Source: Deltaproteobacteria bacterium
GTDB lineage: Bacteria; BMS3Abin14
Direction: 5' to 3'
Assembly: GCA_013151915.1 (NCBI GenBank)
Contig: JAADHJ010000050.1
Span: forward strand, 1 to 62,909
DNA: 62,909 nucleotides
The position numbers and the translations under genes were made by a program. Shown one piece after another: positions 24,089-33,083 of the stretch (positions are counted from its first letter, which is position 1; the number at the start of each line of letters is the position of its first letter). Below the pieces are notes generated by a model. The model saw only the letters and a program-made list of their open reading frames with translations, was not told where the DNA came from and ran no database searches.

Positions 24089-26004
24089 TTAGGAACCCTC
24101 CCCCATCCCGAAAAATGGCGAGGGCCGGTTTTTCAGGAGTTTCCGCGGCCAGGCGGCTTTGTCTTCAGCTGACCCTCCTGCTGCTTGCCGGGTGCGTCGC
24201 CGGGGGGAGCGCAGAAATAGCGTGGGCACTGCCGGGGCCCTTCCTGCCGGCGAAGATTCACACCGACACTACCTGGTCAGGGACGGTGACCATTTCGGGG
24301 GAAACCCGGGTTATGCCCGGCGCTGTTCTCACCATCCGCCCAGGCACACGGATTCTCTTTGCGGCCGTCGATGAGGACGGTGATGGTGTTCTTGATTCCC
24401 GCCTTGTGGTGGAGGGAGGCCTGGTAGCTCGCGGAACCCCCCATGACCCCATTATTTTCACCAGCGCCGGGGATGATCCGCAGCCGGGGGACTGGCTTGA
24501 ACTCAGGGTGGACCGGGCCGAGGGAGTGGTCCTGGAATACTGTGTTCTGCAGTATTCCAGGTACGGCTTTCACGCCCACTTCAGTTCGGGGGTTCTGGCC
24601 AACTCCATTCTGCTGAACAACATGGACGCGACCAGGTTCGGGAACTGTCGATTCTTCGTCCTTCACAACCGTTTCGAAGGGAACCTGGGAAAGGGCATCA
24701 ACTTTCGTGATTCCAGACTCTTCATAACGGGAAACGAGATCACCGGCAATCGGCATGGCATTTTTGTTTTCGAGAAGGCGAAAGGCACATATATCGGCAA
24801 TAATCTCTTTTCGAAAAACGAGGTCTCCGACCTGCGTTTCGGGGATTTCTTCAACGGCTCACCCCCAGCCCTGGACGGGAACGTCAGGGACGACGGCCAT
24901 CCGCTGACCATCCTTGGAAGAGACCAGATCTTGCCATCGGTGCAAAAGCGGACCCACCCGCTTTCCTATTTCGGGCCCCGTGTCCTTAAGATCGACATTA
25001 CACCCGTCTGGGAGCGGAATTTGGGCTCTTTCGTAGATGCCGCGCCTGTAAGGGCATCAGGGGGCGGGAGGATCGCCGTTGCAACGTGGGGGGGGGACCT
25101 GTTTCAGCTCGCGGCCGGCACCGGGGAAGTGCTGGCACGCACGAGTGTTGGAGACGTGGTGGATGGGACTCCGGTCCCTGTCGGCGGCGGATTCCTTTTC
25201 CCGGCCTGGGACCATCGTATCTATTTGGTGGATGCAAAAGGTGCTGTCACGGGGTCCCTTGGCTGGAAGGCCGGCATGGCCGACGATCATCAGCAGGCAT
25301 CGCCCCTCGTCCTGGGCGGTGACGTGGTCCTGGGGCTATGGAACGGGGAGTTCGGAACCGTGGATCCCGGACAGATGCGGTGGCGCTGGAAAATCTCCCT
25401 TGACGGAGCCATCAGGGCCAGACCGGCCTTTGACGGCCGTGAACTGTGGGTGGGAACCGACGGAGGCGGCCTCTATGAAATCGGCAGGAAGGGAGATGTA
25501 ATAAGGAGGGTGGAATTGGGCAGCCCGGTTCGCACCACTCCAGCCGTATTCGAGGAGGGGAATCTTGCGGTGGTAACAAGGGACGGACTGCTCGCCAGGG
25601 TTCGCGGCGGCCGGATCCTATGGCGTAGGAAACTTCCGGGAGTGGGAACCTACGCCTCCCCAATTTTCTCAGGTACCGGTCGGTTGGCTGTGGGAGACGG
25701 TTCCGGAGCGGTCTCCCAGTTCGATGGGAACGGAGCACTGATATGGCGAACGGCGCTGGGGTCGGCGGTACACGCCCTCGGCGGCGGGGAGATGTTATGG
25801 GCGGGGACCGAGGACGGCCGGCTTATCGCCATCAATCCAGTCACCGGGGCACTGACGGCGACCCTGAAGGCCGCCGGCGCCGTTCATTCGCCGCCATTGA
25901 TCACGGACGGCCCTACTCGGCGAATGGTGTGGGCCGCAAGGGATGGTGTAGTCCGAGCGTTGGACTGGAAGATCAGTGAGAAACCATGGGGGTGGAGGCC
26001 GTGA
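24082..26004 (+). CDS. Right-handed beta-helix (NosD-like) protein fused to PQQ-type propeller
   Basis: The 640-residue protein has a signal at about residues 20-50 (LLLLAGC, a possible lipobox) and two modules. Residues 60-300 form a parallel beta-helix with NosD-like turns (ILLNNMDATRFGNCRFFVLHN, ITGNEITGNRHGIFVF). Residues 320-630 repeat a W/G-rich unit (VATWGGDLFQLAAGTGEVLA, LWVGTDGGGLYEIGRKGDV, WAGTEDGRLIAINPVTGAL) typical of PQQ-binding-like propeller blades. No quinoprotein active site is visible, so it is probably a binding scaffold. The ATG overlaps the upstream stop by seven bases and GGGAGG is only one base away; GTG at 24085 is an alternative start. Confidence 0.82.
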   Translation: MVIRNPPPSRKMARAGFSGVSAARRLCLQLTLLLLAGCVAGGSAEIAWALPGPFLPAKIHTDTTWSGTVTISGETRVMPGAVLTIRPGTRILFAAVDEDGDGVLDSRLVVEGGLVARGTPHDPIIFTSAGDDPQPGDWLELRVDRAEGVVLEYCVLQYSRYGFHAHFSSGVLANSILLNNMDATRFGNCRFFVLHNRFEGNLGKGINFRDSRLFITGNEITGNRHGIFVFEKAKGTYIGNNLFSKNEVSDLRFGDFFNGSPPALDGNVRDDGHPLTILGRDQILPSVQKRTHPLSYFGPRVLKIDITPVWERNLGSFVDAAPVRASGGGRIAVATWGGDLFQLAAGTGEVLARTSVGDVVDGTPVPVGGGFLFPAWDHRIYLVDAKGAVTGSLGWKAGMADDHQQASPLVLGGDVVLGLWNGEFGTVDPGQMRWRWKISLDGAIRARPAFDGRELWVGTDGGGLYEIGRKGDVIRRVELGSPVRTTPAVFEEGNLAVVTRDGLLARVRGGRILWRRKLPGVGTYASPIFSGTGRLAVGDGSGAVSQFDGNGALIWRTALGSAVHALGGGEMLWAGTEDGRLIAINPVTGALTATLKAAGAVHSPPLITDGPTRRMVWAARDGVVRALDWKISEKPWGWRP

Positions 26005-28421
26005 TCCGATTCCGGAACCTCGCGTCCGCCGTCTTCCTCACGGGGCTGGGGGTGATTCTCCTGGAACTCACCTTGACCCGGATCTTCTCGGTCCTGATGT
26101 GGTACCATTTCGCCTCGCTATCTGTTGCGGTAGCCCTGTTCGGATTCGCCCTCGGGGGAACGCTGGTTCACCTGAGACCCTCTCTTGTGCCTGAGGATGG
26201 ATTTCCTGCCGCCTTGGCTCCACTGCTTTTCCTCGCTGCGGCCGGGGCAATTGTGCCGTTCATGCTTCTCTGGCTTTCGAGGGTGAAGCCATCTGTTCTT
26301 TTCCCGCTGCTGAGCTTCTTCCATCAACCGTTTTATCAGCCGTTCCGAAACGGACCTCCCGGTCCCGACGCGGCCGTCCTGCTGTCCCTGACGGTTCTGT
26401 ACGTCTCCATTCTCCTCCCCTTTACCATGGCGGGGATGGCCTTGGCCGGCCTCTTTTTCCGGTCATCCGAAAACGAAATGGGCCGTCTTTACGGGGCGGA
26501 CCTGGCTGGGGCGGCCGTCGGCTGCCTGATCTTTGTCCCGGGCCTCAAGCTGTTGGGGGCACCGTCACTCCTGGCCGTTTCGGGCGGCCTCCTGGCGATG
26601 GGGGCCGCCCTGCTTTCGAGAGGCCGTCGGCGGTCCATTATCTTCGCGGTTGCTCTGGTCATTCTGACAGTGGCCGTGATAAACGGCCCCACAGACAGGC
26701 TGGTTCGACTTCAGTTCGCCAGGGGGCAGTATGAGCCGGACATCCGTTACTACCGGTGGAATGCCCTTTCGAGGGTCGTGGCCTACCCATTGAGCCGTTG
26801 GGAGGCCGAACAGGCATGGGGAATCAGCCGGCGTTTTCCCGGGCCGTTTCCGGGGAACATGGGCATGCTCATTGATGATGCTGGATACACACCCATTATC
26901 GAAAACAGGGACCGGAGCACGTCACCCGCATGGGCCCCGTACCATATCATATCACTCCCTTACCTCCTGCGGCCTGGAGCCGATGCCATGATAATCGGAC
27001 CGGGAGGAGGAAGGGACATCCTGGCCGCCCTCGGAAACCGGGCCCGGGAGGTGACAGCGGTTGAACTCAACCCCCTTATTGTAGAGGCGGTGGAGAAAGG
27101 ATTCCCACAATTTTCGGGTAAACCCTATTCGCTGCCCGGTGTCAAGCTCATTACGGGGGAAGGCAGGTACCAGCTCGCCAGGTCCAAAAAACGATACGAT
27201 GTCATTCAGGCCTCCTCTGTTTTCGGCGAGATCGCCCCCTCCGCGGGGGCCTTCAGCCTGAGCGCCAACTTCCTGTATACCAAGGAGGCGTTCAGGGAGT
27301 ACTGGGAGCATCTCTCTGATGACGGAATTCTGTCTTTTTCCCGAACCGTCTTTGGCCTTCGTGCGCTGCGCCTGGTCTCTCTTGCCAGGGATCTTCTCAT
27401 CGATGAAGGAACAGCCGACCCCGGGACCGGCATCGCTGTTCTCAGGGAGAGGGGCCTGGCCAATGTCCTGGTTGCAAAGGGAGGATTCACCGGGGCGGAC
27501 CTGAAAAGGCTCAGGGAGATAGCCAGGGACCGTTCCTTTATAATTGAGGCTATGCCCGGGATGGATTTGGACAACAGGTTCACCCGTGTCATCAGGGGCC
27601 TGGACGTGTCAAAAGGGCGTTTCGACATCTCGCCGCCCAGCGACGACCGGCCGTTTTTTTACAATAACGTACCTAAAGGGCGGTTTTTCAACCTTTTTTT
27701 TCATCCCCGAGAGACCGGGGAGCGGCATGTAATAGTACTCAGGACCCTCTTTTTTATCTTCTCCTTCCTCATCGTCCTCCTCCTCCTTCTCCCTGCCATA
27801 GGGGGTAAGGCCCGAAGGCGCAGAGGCGAGAGGGGCCCCGTGGTCAGGATTGCCCTGTTCTTTGGCGGTATCGGCCTGGGGTATATGATCGTCGAGTTGA
27901 CCATGATGCACCGGCTTGTCCTTTTTCTGGGGAATCCCACCTATTCCCTTACGGTGGTCCTTTTCGTCGTTCTTTTTTCATCCAGCCTCGGGAGTTTCTA
28001 CGCGGGCCGTCTATGGGGGAGCGGAAAACATCTCAATGCCCTCCTCCCTGTGGCATTGATCTTGCTGTTAATTTTCACGTGGAAATTGACAGGGTTTCTC
28101 AGCCCCGCCATGGAAGCCGGTTTATTGGGGAGGATCTGTCTGGTTGCCCTGCTTTTGGCCCCGTCAGGTTTTCTGATGGGGTGGTTCATGCCCATCGGTC
28201 TGGCGGAACTTTCCAAAAACGCCCCCGGCATGATTCCCTGGGCGTGGGCTATTAATGGAGCCACATCGGTTCTGGGATCAATCGGATCGTTGATAGTGGC
28301 CATGAACTTCGGGTATTTCGCGGCCCTTGGTCTTGGCGCTTTTTCCTATGCCCTTACGGTTCCTCTTCTGCTCCATGTGGGTCGGTTGGGGAACGGAGCA
28401 CGAAAGGAGGTATTGTCATGA
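25986..28421 (+). CDS. Multi-spanning membrane protein with spermidine-synthase-like domain
   Basis: The 811-residue protein has about seven N-terminal transmembrane helices, a central cytosolic methyltransferase/aminopropyltransferase-like domain and about five more C-terminal helices. The central domain has MIIGPGGGRDILAAL (nucleotide-binding glycines), EVTAVELNPLIVEAV (acidic residue for the ribose) and RYDVIQASSVFGEIAP. Membrane-bound spermidine-synthase-like proteins are widespread but their substrates are mostly unknown. Starts at ATG 25986 or GTG 26001 (GTGA overlap with the upstream stop) are both possible. The end overlaps the 20-residue peptide gene (ATGA at 28418-28421) within a strong ribosome binding site context, which ties the two together. 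Confidence 0.82.
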   Translation: MGVEAVIRFRNLASAVFLTGLGVILLELTLTRIFSVLMWYHFASLSVAVALFGFALGGTLVHLRPSLVPEDGFPAALAPLLFLAAAGAIVPFMLLWLSRVKPSVLFPLLSFFHQPFYQPFRNGPPGPDAAVLLSLTVLYVSILLPFTMAGMALAGLFFRSSENEMGRLYGADLAGAAVGCLIFVPGLKLLGAPSLLAVSGGLLAMGAALLSRGRRRSIIFAVALVILTVAVINGPTDRLVRLQFARGQYEPDIRYYRWNALSRVVAYPLSRWEAEQAWGISRRFPGPFPGNMGMLIDDAGYTPIIENRDRSTSPAWAPYHIISLPYLLRPGADAMIIGPGGGRDILAALGNRAREVTAVELNPLIVEAVEKGFPQFSGKPYSLPGVKLITGEGRYQLARSKKRYDVIQASSVFGEIAPSAGAFSLSANFLYTKEAFREYWEHLSDDGILSFSRTVFGLRALRLVSLARDLLIDEGTADPGTGIAVLRERGLANVLVAKGGFTGADLKRLREIARDRSFIIEAMPGMDLDNRFTRVIRGLDVSKGRFDISPPSDDRPFFYNNVPKGRFFNLFFHPRETGERHVIVLRTLFFIFSFLIVLLLLLPAIGGKARRRRGERGPVVRIALFFGGIGLGYMIVELTMMHRLVLFLGNPTYSLTVVLFVVLFSSSLGSFYAGRLWGSGKHLNALLPVALILLLIFTWKLTGFLSPAMEAGLLGRICLVALLLAPSGFLMGWFMPIGLAELSKNAPGMIPWAWAINGATSVLGSIGSLIVAMNFGYFAALGLGAFSYALTVPLLLHVGRLGNGARKEVLS

Positions 28422-28480
28422 GAAAGGTTCGTTATATCAGGCCCCGCCTGGTGGGGACCAGCAGCGTACATCCGTGCTGA
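28418..28480 (+). CDS. 20-residue peptide with YxxPxL motif, possible RiPP precursor
   Basis: The peptide MRKVRYIRPRLVGTSSVHPC starts with an ATG overlapping the previous stop (ATGA) and has AAAGGAGG ending seven bases upstream, the best ribosome binding site seen nearby. Residues 6-11 read YIRPRL, which fits the YxxPxL pattern found in many RiPP leader peptides recognised by PqqD-type RRE domains (established for lasso peptides and relatives). The tail, GTSSVHPC, could be a core with Thr, Ser, His and Cys. A PqqD-like protein and radical SAM enzyme are encoded at 49.2-51.6 kb in the same window. A terminator follows at once. Alternatives are a leader peptide for attenuation or a small membrane-complex subunit. 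Confidence 0.55.
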   Translation: MRKVRYIRPRLVGTSSVHPC

Positions 28481-28485
28481 GGGGG

Positions 28486-28512
28486 CGGGGGGGCGTGCCC
28501 CCCCCGTTTTTT
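28486..28512 (+). terminator. GC-rich intrinsic terminator abutting the next start codon
   Basis: CGGGGGGG (28486-28493) pairs with CCCCCCCG (28499-28506) over a 5-base loop, followed by six T (28507-28512). The next gene's ATG begins at 28513. It ends the operon whose last gene is the 20-residue peptide. Confidence 0.85.
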
Positions 28513-29568
28513 ATGCGATTTTCTATTTCCTCCATATTCATCTCCATGACCGTGTTTTTCCTCTCGGCCTTCCCCGGGTACGCCGGTCAGATCGGTATCG
28601 AGGGAATTGTCCGGTATGATGGCGCCGCGATGGCCGGCGCCTACCTGGAGGTCTTCAGCACCCCACCGGATAATGCCGCCAAGCCGATGGCATCCGCCAT
28701 CAGCGGTGAGGGAGGCGTCTTCATCATCCCGCTGCCCCCCGGTGAATATTACCTGACCGCCAGGAAGAGGCCCAACGGCGGGGGGGCTGCGGGTATGCTC
28801 TACGGCACCAGCGGGGCCGATCCCATCCCGGTTGTTCCCGACCGGACCATCGCGATCACTATCGACATGGGCGATCGCGGCAAGACCGGCGGCCTGATCC
28901 CGGAAGGGACGGATGTCACCGGGAGGATCATGTACCTAGGCAAACCAAAAGGCGGTGCCTACGTATATCTTTACCCCGGCAGGCTGGAAAGGGGTCCAAA
29001 CTACCTGTCGAGGGTCAGGACCGGCGAGAACGGTGTTTTCAACACCAGGGTCCTTCCGGGACTTTATTCCATCAAGGTCCGGTTTACTGAAGGTGGGGAT
29101 GGAATGGGAACCATCCAGAGGGAGGACAAGGTTGGGGAGTATCCGGAAAATCCCGTGGAGGTTGGTCAGGAGACCACCGATCTGGGAACCATCGTACTCA
29201 GGGATGTGGATCAGAAAGCATGGGAAAAATACCACTGGGCGGCAGGCGAGGGCGGCATCACAATCCATGGCCGGGTCACGGATGAAGATGGCAGTTCCGT
29301 GGAGGGTGTTTATGCCTTCCTGTACAGCGATCGCAAAATGGTGGGCAAACCGACGGCCATCTCCGCTCCCACCGGCCCCGACGGCCTTTTCAACGTTGCC
29401 GTGCAGAGACCGGGTCTTTACTACCTGGGAGCGAGGAGCAGGTTCGGGGGGCCCGTGGAGCCGGGGGAACTCATGGGAGCCTACGACGCATCCGGAATTA
29501 AACCCGTGGAACTTGGATCCGGCCGTCAGCTCCCAAGTTATGACATCGTAGTAAGGGAGGTCTGGTAA
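28513..29568 (+). CDS. Cna-B-like exported protein (paralogue 3)
   Basis: The 351-residue protein has a signal peptide ending FPGYAG and three Cna-B-like domains: IGIEGIVRYDGAAMAGAYLEVF, DVTGRIMYLGKPKGGAYVYLY and ITIHGRVTDEDGSSVEGVYAF. It carries PPGEYYLTARKRPNGG and, near the end, GLYYLGARSRFGGPVEPGEL, and closes DIVVREVW. It lacks a lipobox. The ATG at 28513 follows directly on the T-run of a terminator and has no ribosome binding site, so expression may be leaderless or by read-through; a longer in-frame form from 28327 would overlap the previous gene and has no signal peptide. A TAA separates it by two bases from the next paralogue. Confidence 0.75.
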   Translation: MRFSISSIFISMTVFFLSAFPGYAGQIGIEGIVRYDGAAMAGAYLEVFSTPPDNAAKPMASAISGEGGVFIIPLPPGEYYLTARKRPNGGGAAGMLYGTSGADPIPVVPDRTIAITIDMGDRGKTGGLIPEGTDVTGRIMYLGKPKGGAYVYLYPGRLERGPNYLSRVRTGENGVFNTRVLPGLYSIKVRFTEGGDGMGTIQREDKVGEYPENPVEVGQETTDLGTIVLRDVDQKAWEKYHWAAGEGGITIHGRVTDEDGSSVEGVYAFLYSDRKMVGKPTAISAPTGPDGLFNVAVQRPGLYYLGARSRFGGPVEPGELMGAYDASGIKPVELGSGRQLPSYDIVVREVW

Positions 29569-29570
29569 GG

Positions 29571-30632
29571 GTGCGTTTTATTGGACTGCCTGTTTTGTGC
29601 TTTGCCGCCCTTCTGTTGCTGATGTCCATGCCCAGGAACTGCCGGGCCGAGGACGCCGCCGGGGTCTATGGGCGGGCCGCGTGGCGAGGGGAGTTGGTGC
29701 CGGGGGTGGTGGTCTGGGCCTACCGGGACGGGAAATCCGGTTACCTGACCGGTGAGGTCGCCCGTTCCGAACCAACGGCTACCGATGGCACCTACCGGCT
29801 CCCCCTTGAACCGGGGCGATACACCTTCGTTGCCCGGGAGTATAAAGGCGGCGGTGACGGCCGGCCTTCGTCCGGAGATTACTACTGTTACTACAGCGGC
29901 AGCCCTGTGGTGGTTCCGAGGGGAGGCTGGGTCCCGGTTGGATTCAACCTCGTTAAATACCTACCTGAGGTGAGGGAAAAAGCCGAGAGGTCCACCATAA
30001 AAGGATCGGTCACCTACAGGGGGGAACCTTTGGAAAAACTTTACCTCTATCTTTACAAGGATGCCTCCGACGGTTTTCGGGGGCCGGGGATATCCACCCT
30101 TCCTGTGGGAAGCGGGGGCCGTTTCAGAGTATCCGTTACCCCGGGTGAATACTTCATCATCGCCAGAAAGAGGGCCAGGGGCGGAATGTACGGCCCCGTT
30201 GATATTGGAGACTACTTCAACTACTACCCCGGCAACCCGGTAGTGGTGGGAGAGGGGGAATCGGTCCGCCTGTCCATTGAAACCGTCACGAGAATCAGCC
30301 AGCTTGATGAGGGGGGGAGCGCGCTTCCTATGGTCGAGGGGCGGATAGTGGATGGGAATGGGAATCCCATCGAAGGTGTTCGGGTTTTCGCCTACCGGCC
30401 TGAGAAGGTCAAAGGTCGCCCGATATTCTTTTCGGATCCCAGCGGCCCGAATGGACGGTTCAGCCTGCCCATTCCCGAGGTCGGCGCCTACAGCCTGGTG
30501 GCGAGGCAGAGATTCGGTGGTCCTGCGGCTTCCGATGAGTACCATGGCCTGTACAAGGACGGGGCGGCGGTTATGGTCGGGGTTTCAGGTCCTGGTGAGG
30601 AGATCATCCTGACGGTGGGAAAAGGGCCATGA
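29571..30632 (+). CDS. Cna-B-like exported protein (paralogue 4)
   Basis: The 353-residue protein has a signal peptide ending NCRAED. Three domains follow: AGVYGRAAWRGELVPGVVVWAY, then KGSVTYRGEPLEKLYLYLYKD with GEYFIIARKRARGG and GPVDIGDYFNYYPGNPVVVG, then EGRIVDGNGNPIEGVRVFAY with AYSLVARQRFGGP. It is closest in layout to paralogue 6 at 32019 (both have the NPV-V--G-S--- linker). The start is GTG at 29571, two bases after the upstream TAA, with AAGGGAGG about ten bases before. The final TGA overlaps the start of the beta-helix gene at 30629 (ATGA). Confidence 0.78.
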   Translation: MRFIGLPVLCFAALLLLMSMPRNCRAEDAAGVYGRAAWRGELVPGVVVWAYRDGKSGYLTGEVARSEPTATDGTYRLPLEPGRYTFVAREYKGGGDGRPSSGDYYCYYSGSPVVVPRGGWVPVGFNLVKYLPEVREKAERSTIKGSVTYRGEPLEKLYLYLYKDASDGFRGPGISTLPVGSGGRFRVSVTPGEYFIIARKRARGGMYGPVDIGDYFNYYPGNPVVVGEGESVRLSIETVTRISQLDEGGSALPMVEGRIVDGNGNPIEGVRVFAYRPEKVKGRPIFFSDPSGPNGRFSLPIPEVGAYSLVARQRFGGPAASDEYHGLYKDGAAVMVGVSGPGEEIILTVGKGP

Positions 30633-32029
30633 ACAGAATCCTCCTCTCCATCTGGCTGGTTCTCATATGGGCGGTCCCGCCGGGGACGATACTTGCGGCG
30701 TCCCTCCCCTTGAGGGTGTCGGGTGAGATCACCCTTAAGGGTGAAAATTCTCTGGTCGGGGAAACGCTCGTGGAGAAGGATGGGACCCTTATCCTGGAGA
30801 GGGGCTGCCGAATCACGGCGGAGGAGGGATCGGCGCTGAACGTACAGGGCAAGCTCTATATAAAGGGCAGCGACCATGAGAGGGTGGTGATAGGACGGGA
30901 TGGGGATGGTCGATGGAAAGGTATCAGCTTCCTCGCCGGCAGCGGAGGGAAGATAACGGGGCTGGACCTTTCCAGAGCGATGACGGGTATCAGTGTAACG
31001 GCGGCCAATGTCGAAATATCCCATTCCACCGTGACGGATTGCGGAAAAGGCCTGCACCTGGTCAGGGAAGGCGGCACGGTGGTCGATGACGTTGGTTTCA
31101 TCGGCAACAGCACAGGTATCGCGGTGGAACTGAAATCCAGGGCGACCATTAACCGATCCCTGTTTAAAAAGAATGATGTCGGTGTGGCAATCGCCTCCGG
31201 GGGATTGCCCGTTATCACCTCAAACCGGTTTGAGGGAAACGGCATCGGGGTCCAGGTTTACCAGAGATATCCGGAGGGCATACGGGGTAATCTCTTTGAG
31301 GGAAACAGGATCGGTGTACGGTTCTACCAGAATGGGCCGGATACCATGGTGGAGAGAAACCTTTTCGAGGACAATACGGAGGCCGCGATCCTGGCCGTGT
31401 CCTTCTCATCCCCCAGGATTATCAACAACATGATGAGGGGTGGCCGCTTTGGAGTTTTCGCAAACCAGTTCTCCTCGCCCACTATTACAAATAACGTTGT
31501 GAAGGAGATGAAGGAAGCCATTCATCTTAGCAAGAAGAACGCGTCGGAAATCCGGGATAACGTCATCTCCCGATCGGAGGTGGGGATTTTTCTGGATTTT
31601 TCGTCCTATCCGCTTCTCAGAAACAACTTTCTGGACCGCAACCGGACCCATATCAAGCTCGGCAGATTCCAGTCGTCCCATTGGGAATCGAGCGCGGGGT
31701 CCAAGGAGTACGTAATACGTACCGCGGCGAAGTTTGGAAGCCGAAATCCCAAGATTGTGGAGGCCCCCGTGGAGTTTCCGGATGGCGTGGATGCTACGGC
31801 GAACAGCTGGGGCTCAGCTACCCTGGACGAGATGAAGGCGAAGGGGCCCCATGCGGACATCTCGACGCTGTATGACGGCTACGATCTGCCCGAGGTTACC
31901 TATGAGGGGTTTGGGAAGCAGAAATACAGGATAGACAAGATTTTCTACGCCCCATGGCTTGGGGCCAGGGGTGCAGGAACGGGGCTCTCCGGCTGGAAGG
32001 GGAAAAGAGGGGAACTCCATGTCCCATGA
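30629..32029 (+). CDS. Exported right-handed beta-helix (NosD-like) protein
   Basis: The 466-residue protein has a signal peptide (residues 1-24) and a long parallel beta-helix from about residue 30 to 340. Recurrent turns include EGNGIGVQVYQRYPEGIRGNLFEGNRIGV (split here: EGNGIGVQVY, RGNLFEGNRIGVRFY) and NNMMRGGRFGVFANQFSS. NosD-like proteins are periplasmic; NosD helps copper delivery to nitrous oxide reductase, but many relatives have other roles. A C-terminal 100 residues (TANSWGS, YAPWLGARG) resembles the end of surface-array beta-helices. The ATG overlaps the previous stop by four bases. It alternates with Cna-B-like proteins here, suggesting joint assembly. Confidence 0.8.
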   Translation: MNRILLSIWLVLIWAVPPGTILAASLPLRVSGEITLKGENSLVGETLVEKDGTLILERGCRITAEEGSALNVQGKLYIKGSDHERVVIGRDGDGRWKGISFLAGSGGKITGLDLSRAMTGISVTAANVEISHSTVTDCGKGLHLVREGGTVVDDVGFIGNSTGIAVELKSRATINRSLFKKNDVGVAIASGGLPVITSNRFEGNGIGVQVYQRYPEGIRGNLFEGNRIGVRFYQNGPDTMVERNLFEDNTEAAILAVSFSSPRIINNMMRGGRFGVFANQFSSPTITNNVVKEMKEAIHLSKKNASEIRDNVISRSEVGIFLDFSSYPLLRNNFLDRNRTHIKLGRFQSSHWESSAGSKEYVIRTAAKFGSRNPKIVEAPVEFPDGVDATANSWGSATLDEMKAKGPHADISTLYDGYDLPEVTYEGFGKQKYRIDKIFYAPWLGARGAGTGLSGWKGKRGELHVP

Positions 32030-33083
32030 GAGGGGCGCTTTTTTGAGGGTTTTTGTCCTCTGTCTGTCGTTGACCTGTCTGTTGACGGCGCCCGGGTGGG
32101 CACTGGCCATCAAGGGACGTCTCGTCAGCGGCGGTGTACCCGTATCCGGTGGGTTCGTCTCGGCGTATTCCAGCGCGGGTCTGCAGGGGGAACCGGTGAG
32201 CATCTCCGGGCCCAGTGATCCCGACGGCCGCTACACCATAGAACTGCCTCCGGGAAGGTACTTCCTGGCGGCCCACTCAGGGGACCTCTGGTCCTTCTGC
32301 GGCCAGAACCCCGTTGTTGTCGCAAAGGGGTCGGAGCTGTGGATCGGGTTTGAGCTTCTCCAATGGGAGCGTCCGGGATATGAGAAACTTCCGGAAGGGG
32401 GCCTGGAGGGTCAGGTCAAGGGGCTGGTAACGTGGAAAGGCACGGCGACCGGAGGTGTTTCCATCTTCCTTTACCTTGATGACGCGGACAGCTTCAGGGG
32501 GGTGTCCTTCATCCGGTCGGTTCCCACAGGACCGGATGGCACGTTCGTCCTCGATCTTGTCCCGGAATCCCGCTACTATCTGGTGGCCCGCCGCCGGGCT
32601 TCAGGAAGGACCGTAGGACCCATGGCCAAGGGTGATCTTTTTGCGTACTATCGCTATAACCCCGTGGAGGTGAGGGGAGGGGAGTCGGTTACCATCCCCC
32701 TTCCCCTTACGGAAAAAAAGCGTGATTGGGACATCCACGCCATGGGCCTTGAGGGGCAGGAGTCAGGTTTCACCGGGCTGGTAACGGACAGGACCGGTCA
32801 TCCTGTCCCCGGGGTTCACGTGTTCGCCTATCTTGACCCGGGTATGGAGCACCACAGGCCTGATGCCATATCATCCCTGACCGATAGAGAAGGGAGATAT
32901 AAAATCTTCCTTCCCCGGCCCGGTACCTATTACGTTGGTGCCAGGGCGGGTTTCGGAGACTCTCCGAAACCGGGGGAGTACTTCGGGTTCTACGAGGGAA
33001 ATTTCGAGCATTCCATTACCCTCGAAAGGGGCGAGTTCATGGAAGGATTGAATATTTCCGTCAGGAGGGTCCTTGCGCCATGA
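32019..33083 (+). CDS. Cna-B-like exported protein (paralogue 5)
   Basis: The 354-residue protein has a signal peptide (hydrophobic to about residue 29, GWALA). Three domains follow: IKGRLVSGGVPVSGGFVSAY, then KGLVTWKGTATGGVSIFLYLDDADS with SRYYLVARRRASG and GPMAKGDLFAYYRYNPVEVRGGES, then TGLVTDRTGHPVPGVHVFAY with TYYVGARAGFG. The ATG at 32019 is chosen because GAGGGG lies at good spacing and a signal peptide starts there; the in-frame ATG at 31959 would lie deep in the previous gene. It overlaps that gene's end by eleven bases and the next beta-helix gene by four. Confidence 0.8.
   Translation: MSHERGAFLRVFVLCLSLTCLLTAPGWALAIKGRLVSGGVPVSGGFVSAYSSAGLQGEPVSISGPSDPDGRYTIELPPGRYFLAAHSGDLWSFCGQNPVVVAKGSELWIGFELLQWERPGYEKLPEGGLEGQVKGLVTWKGTATGGVSIFLYLDDADSFRGVSFIRSVPTGPDGTFVLDLVPESRYYLVARRRASGRTVGPMAKGDLFAYYRYNPVEVRGGESVTIPLPLTEKKRDWDIHAMGLEGQESGFTGLVTDRTGHPVPGVHVFAYLDPGMEHHRPDAISSLTDREGRYKIFLPRPGTYYVGARAGFGDSPKPGEYFGFYEGNFEHSITLERGEFMEGLNISVRRVLAP

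Noticed and set aside
28327-28512. Upstream in-frame extension of the 28513 gene
   Set aside because: Overlaps the membrane protein and the 20-residue peptide, crosses a terminator and would bury the signal peptide.
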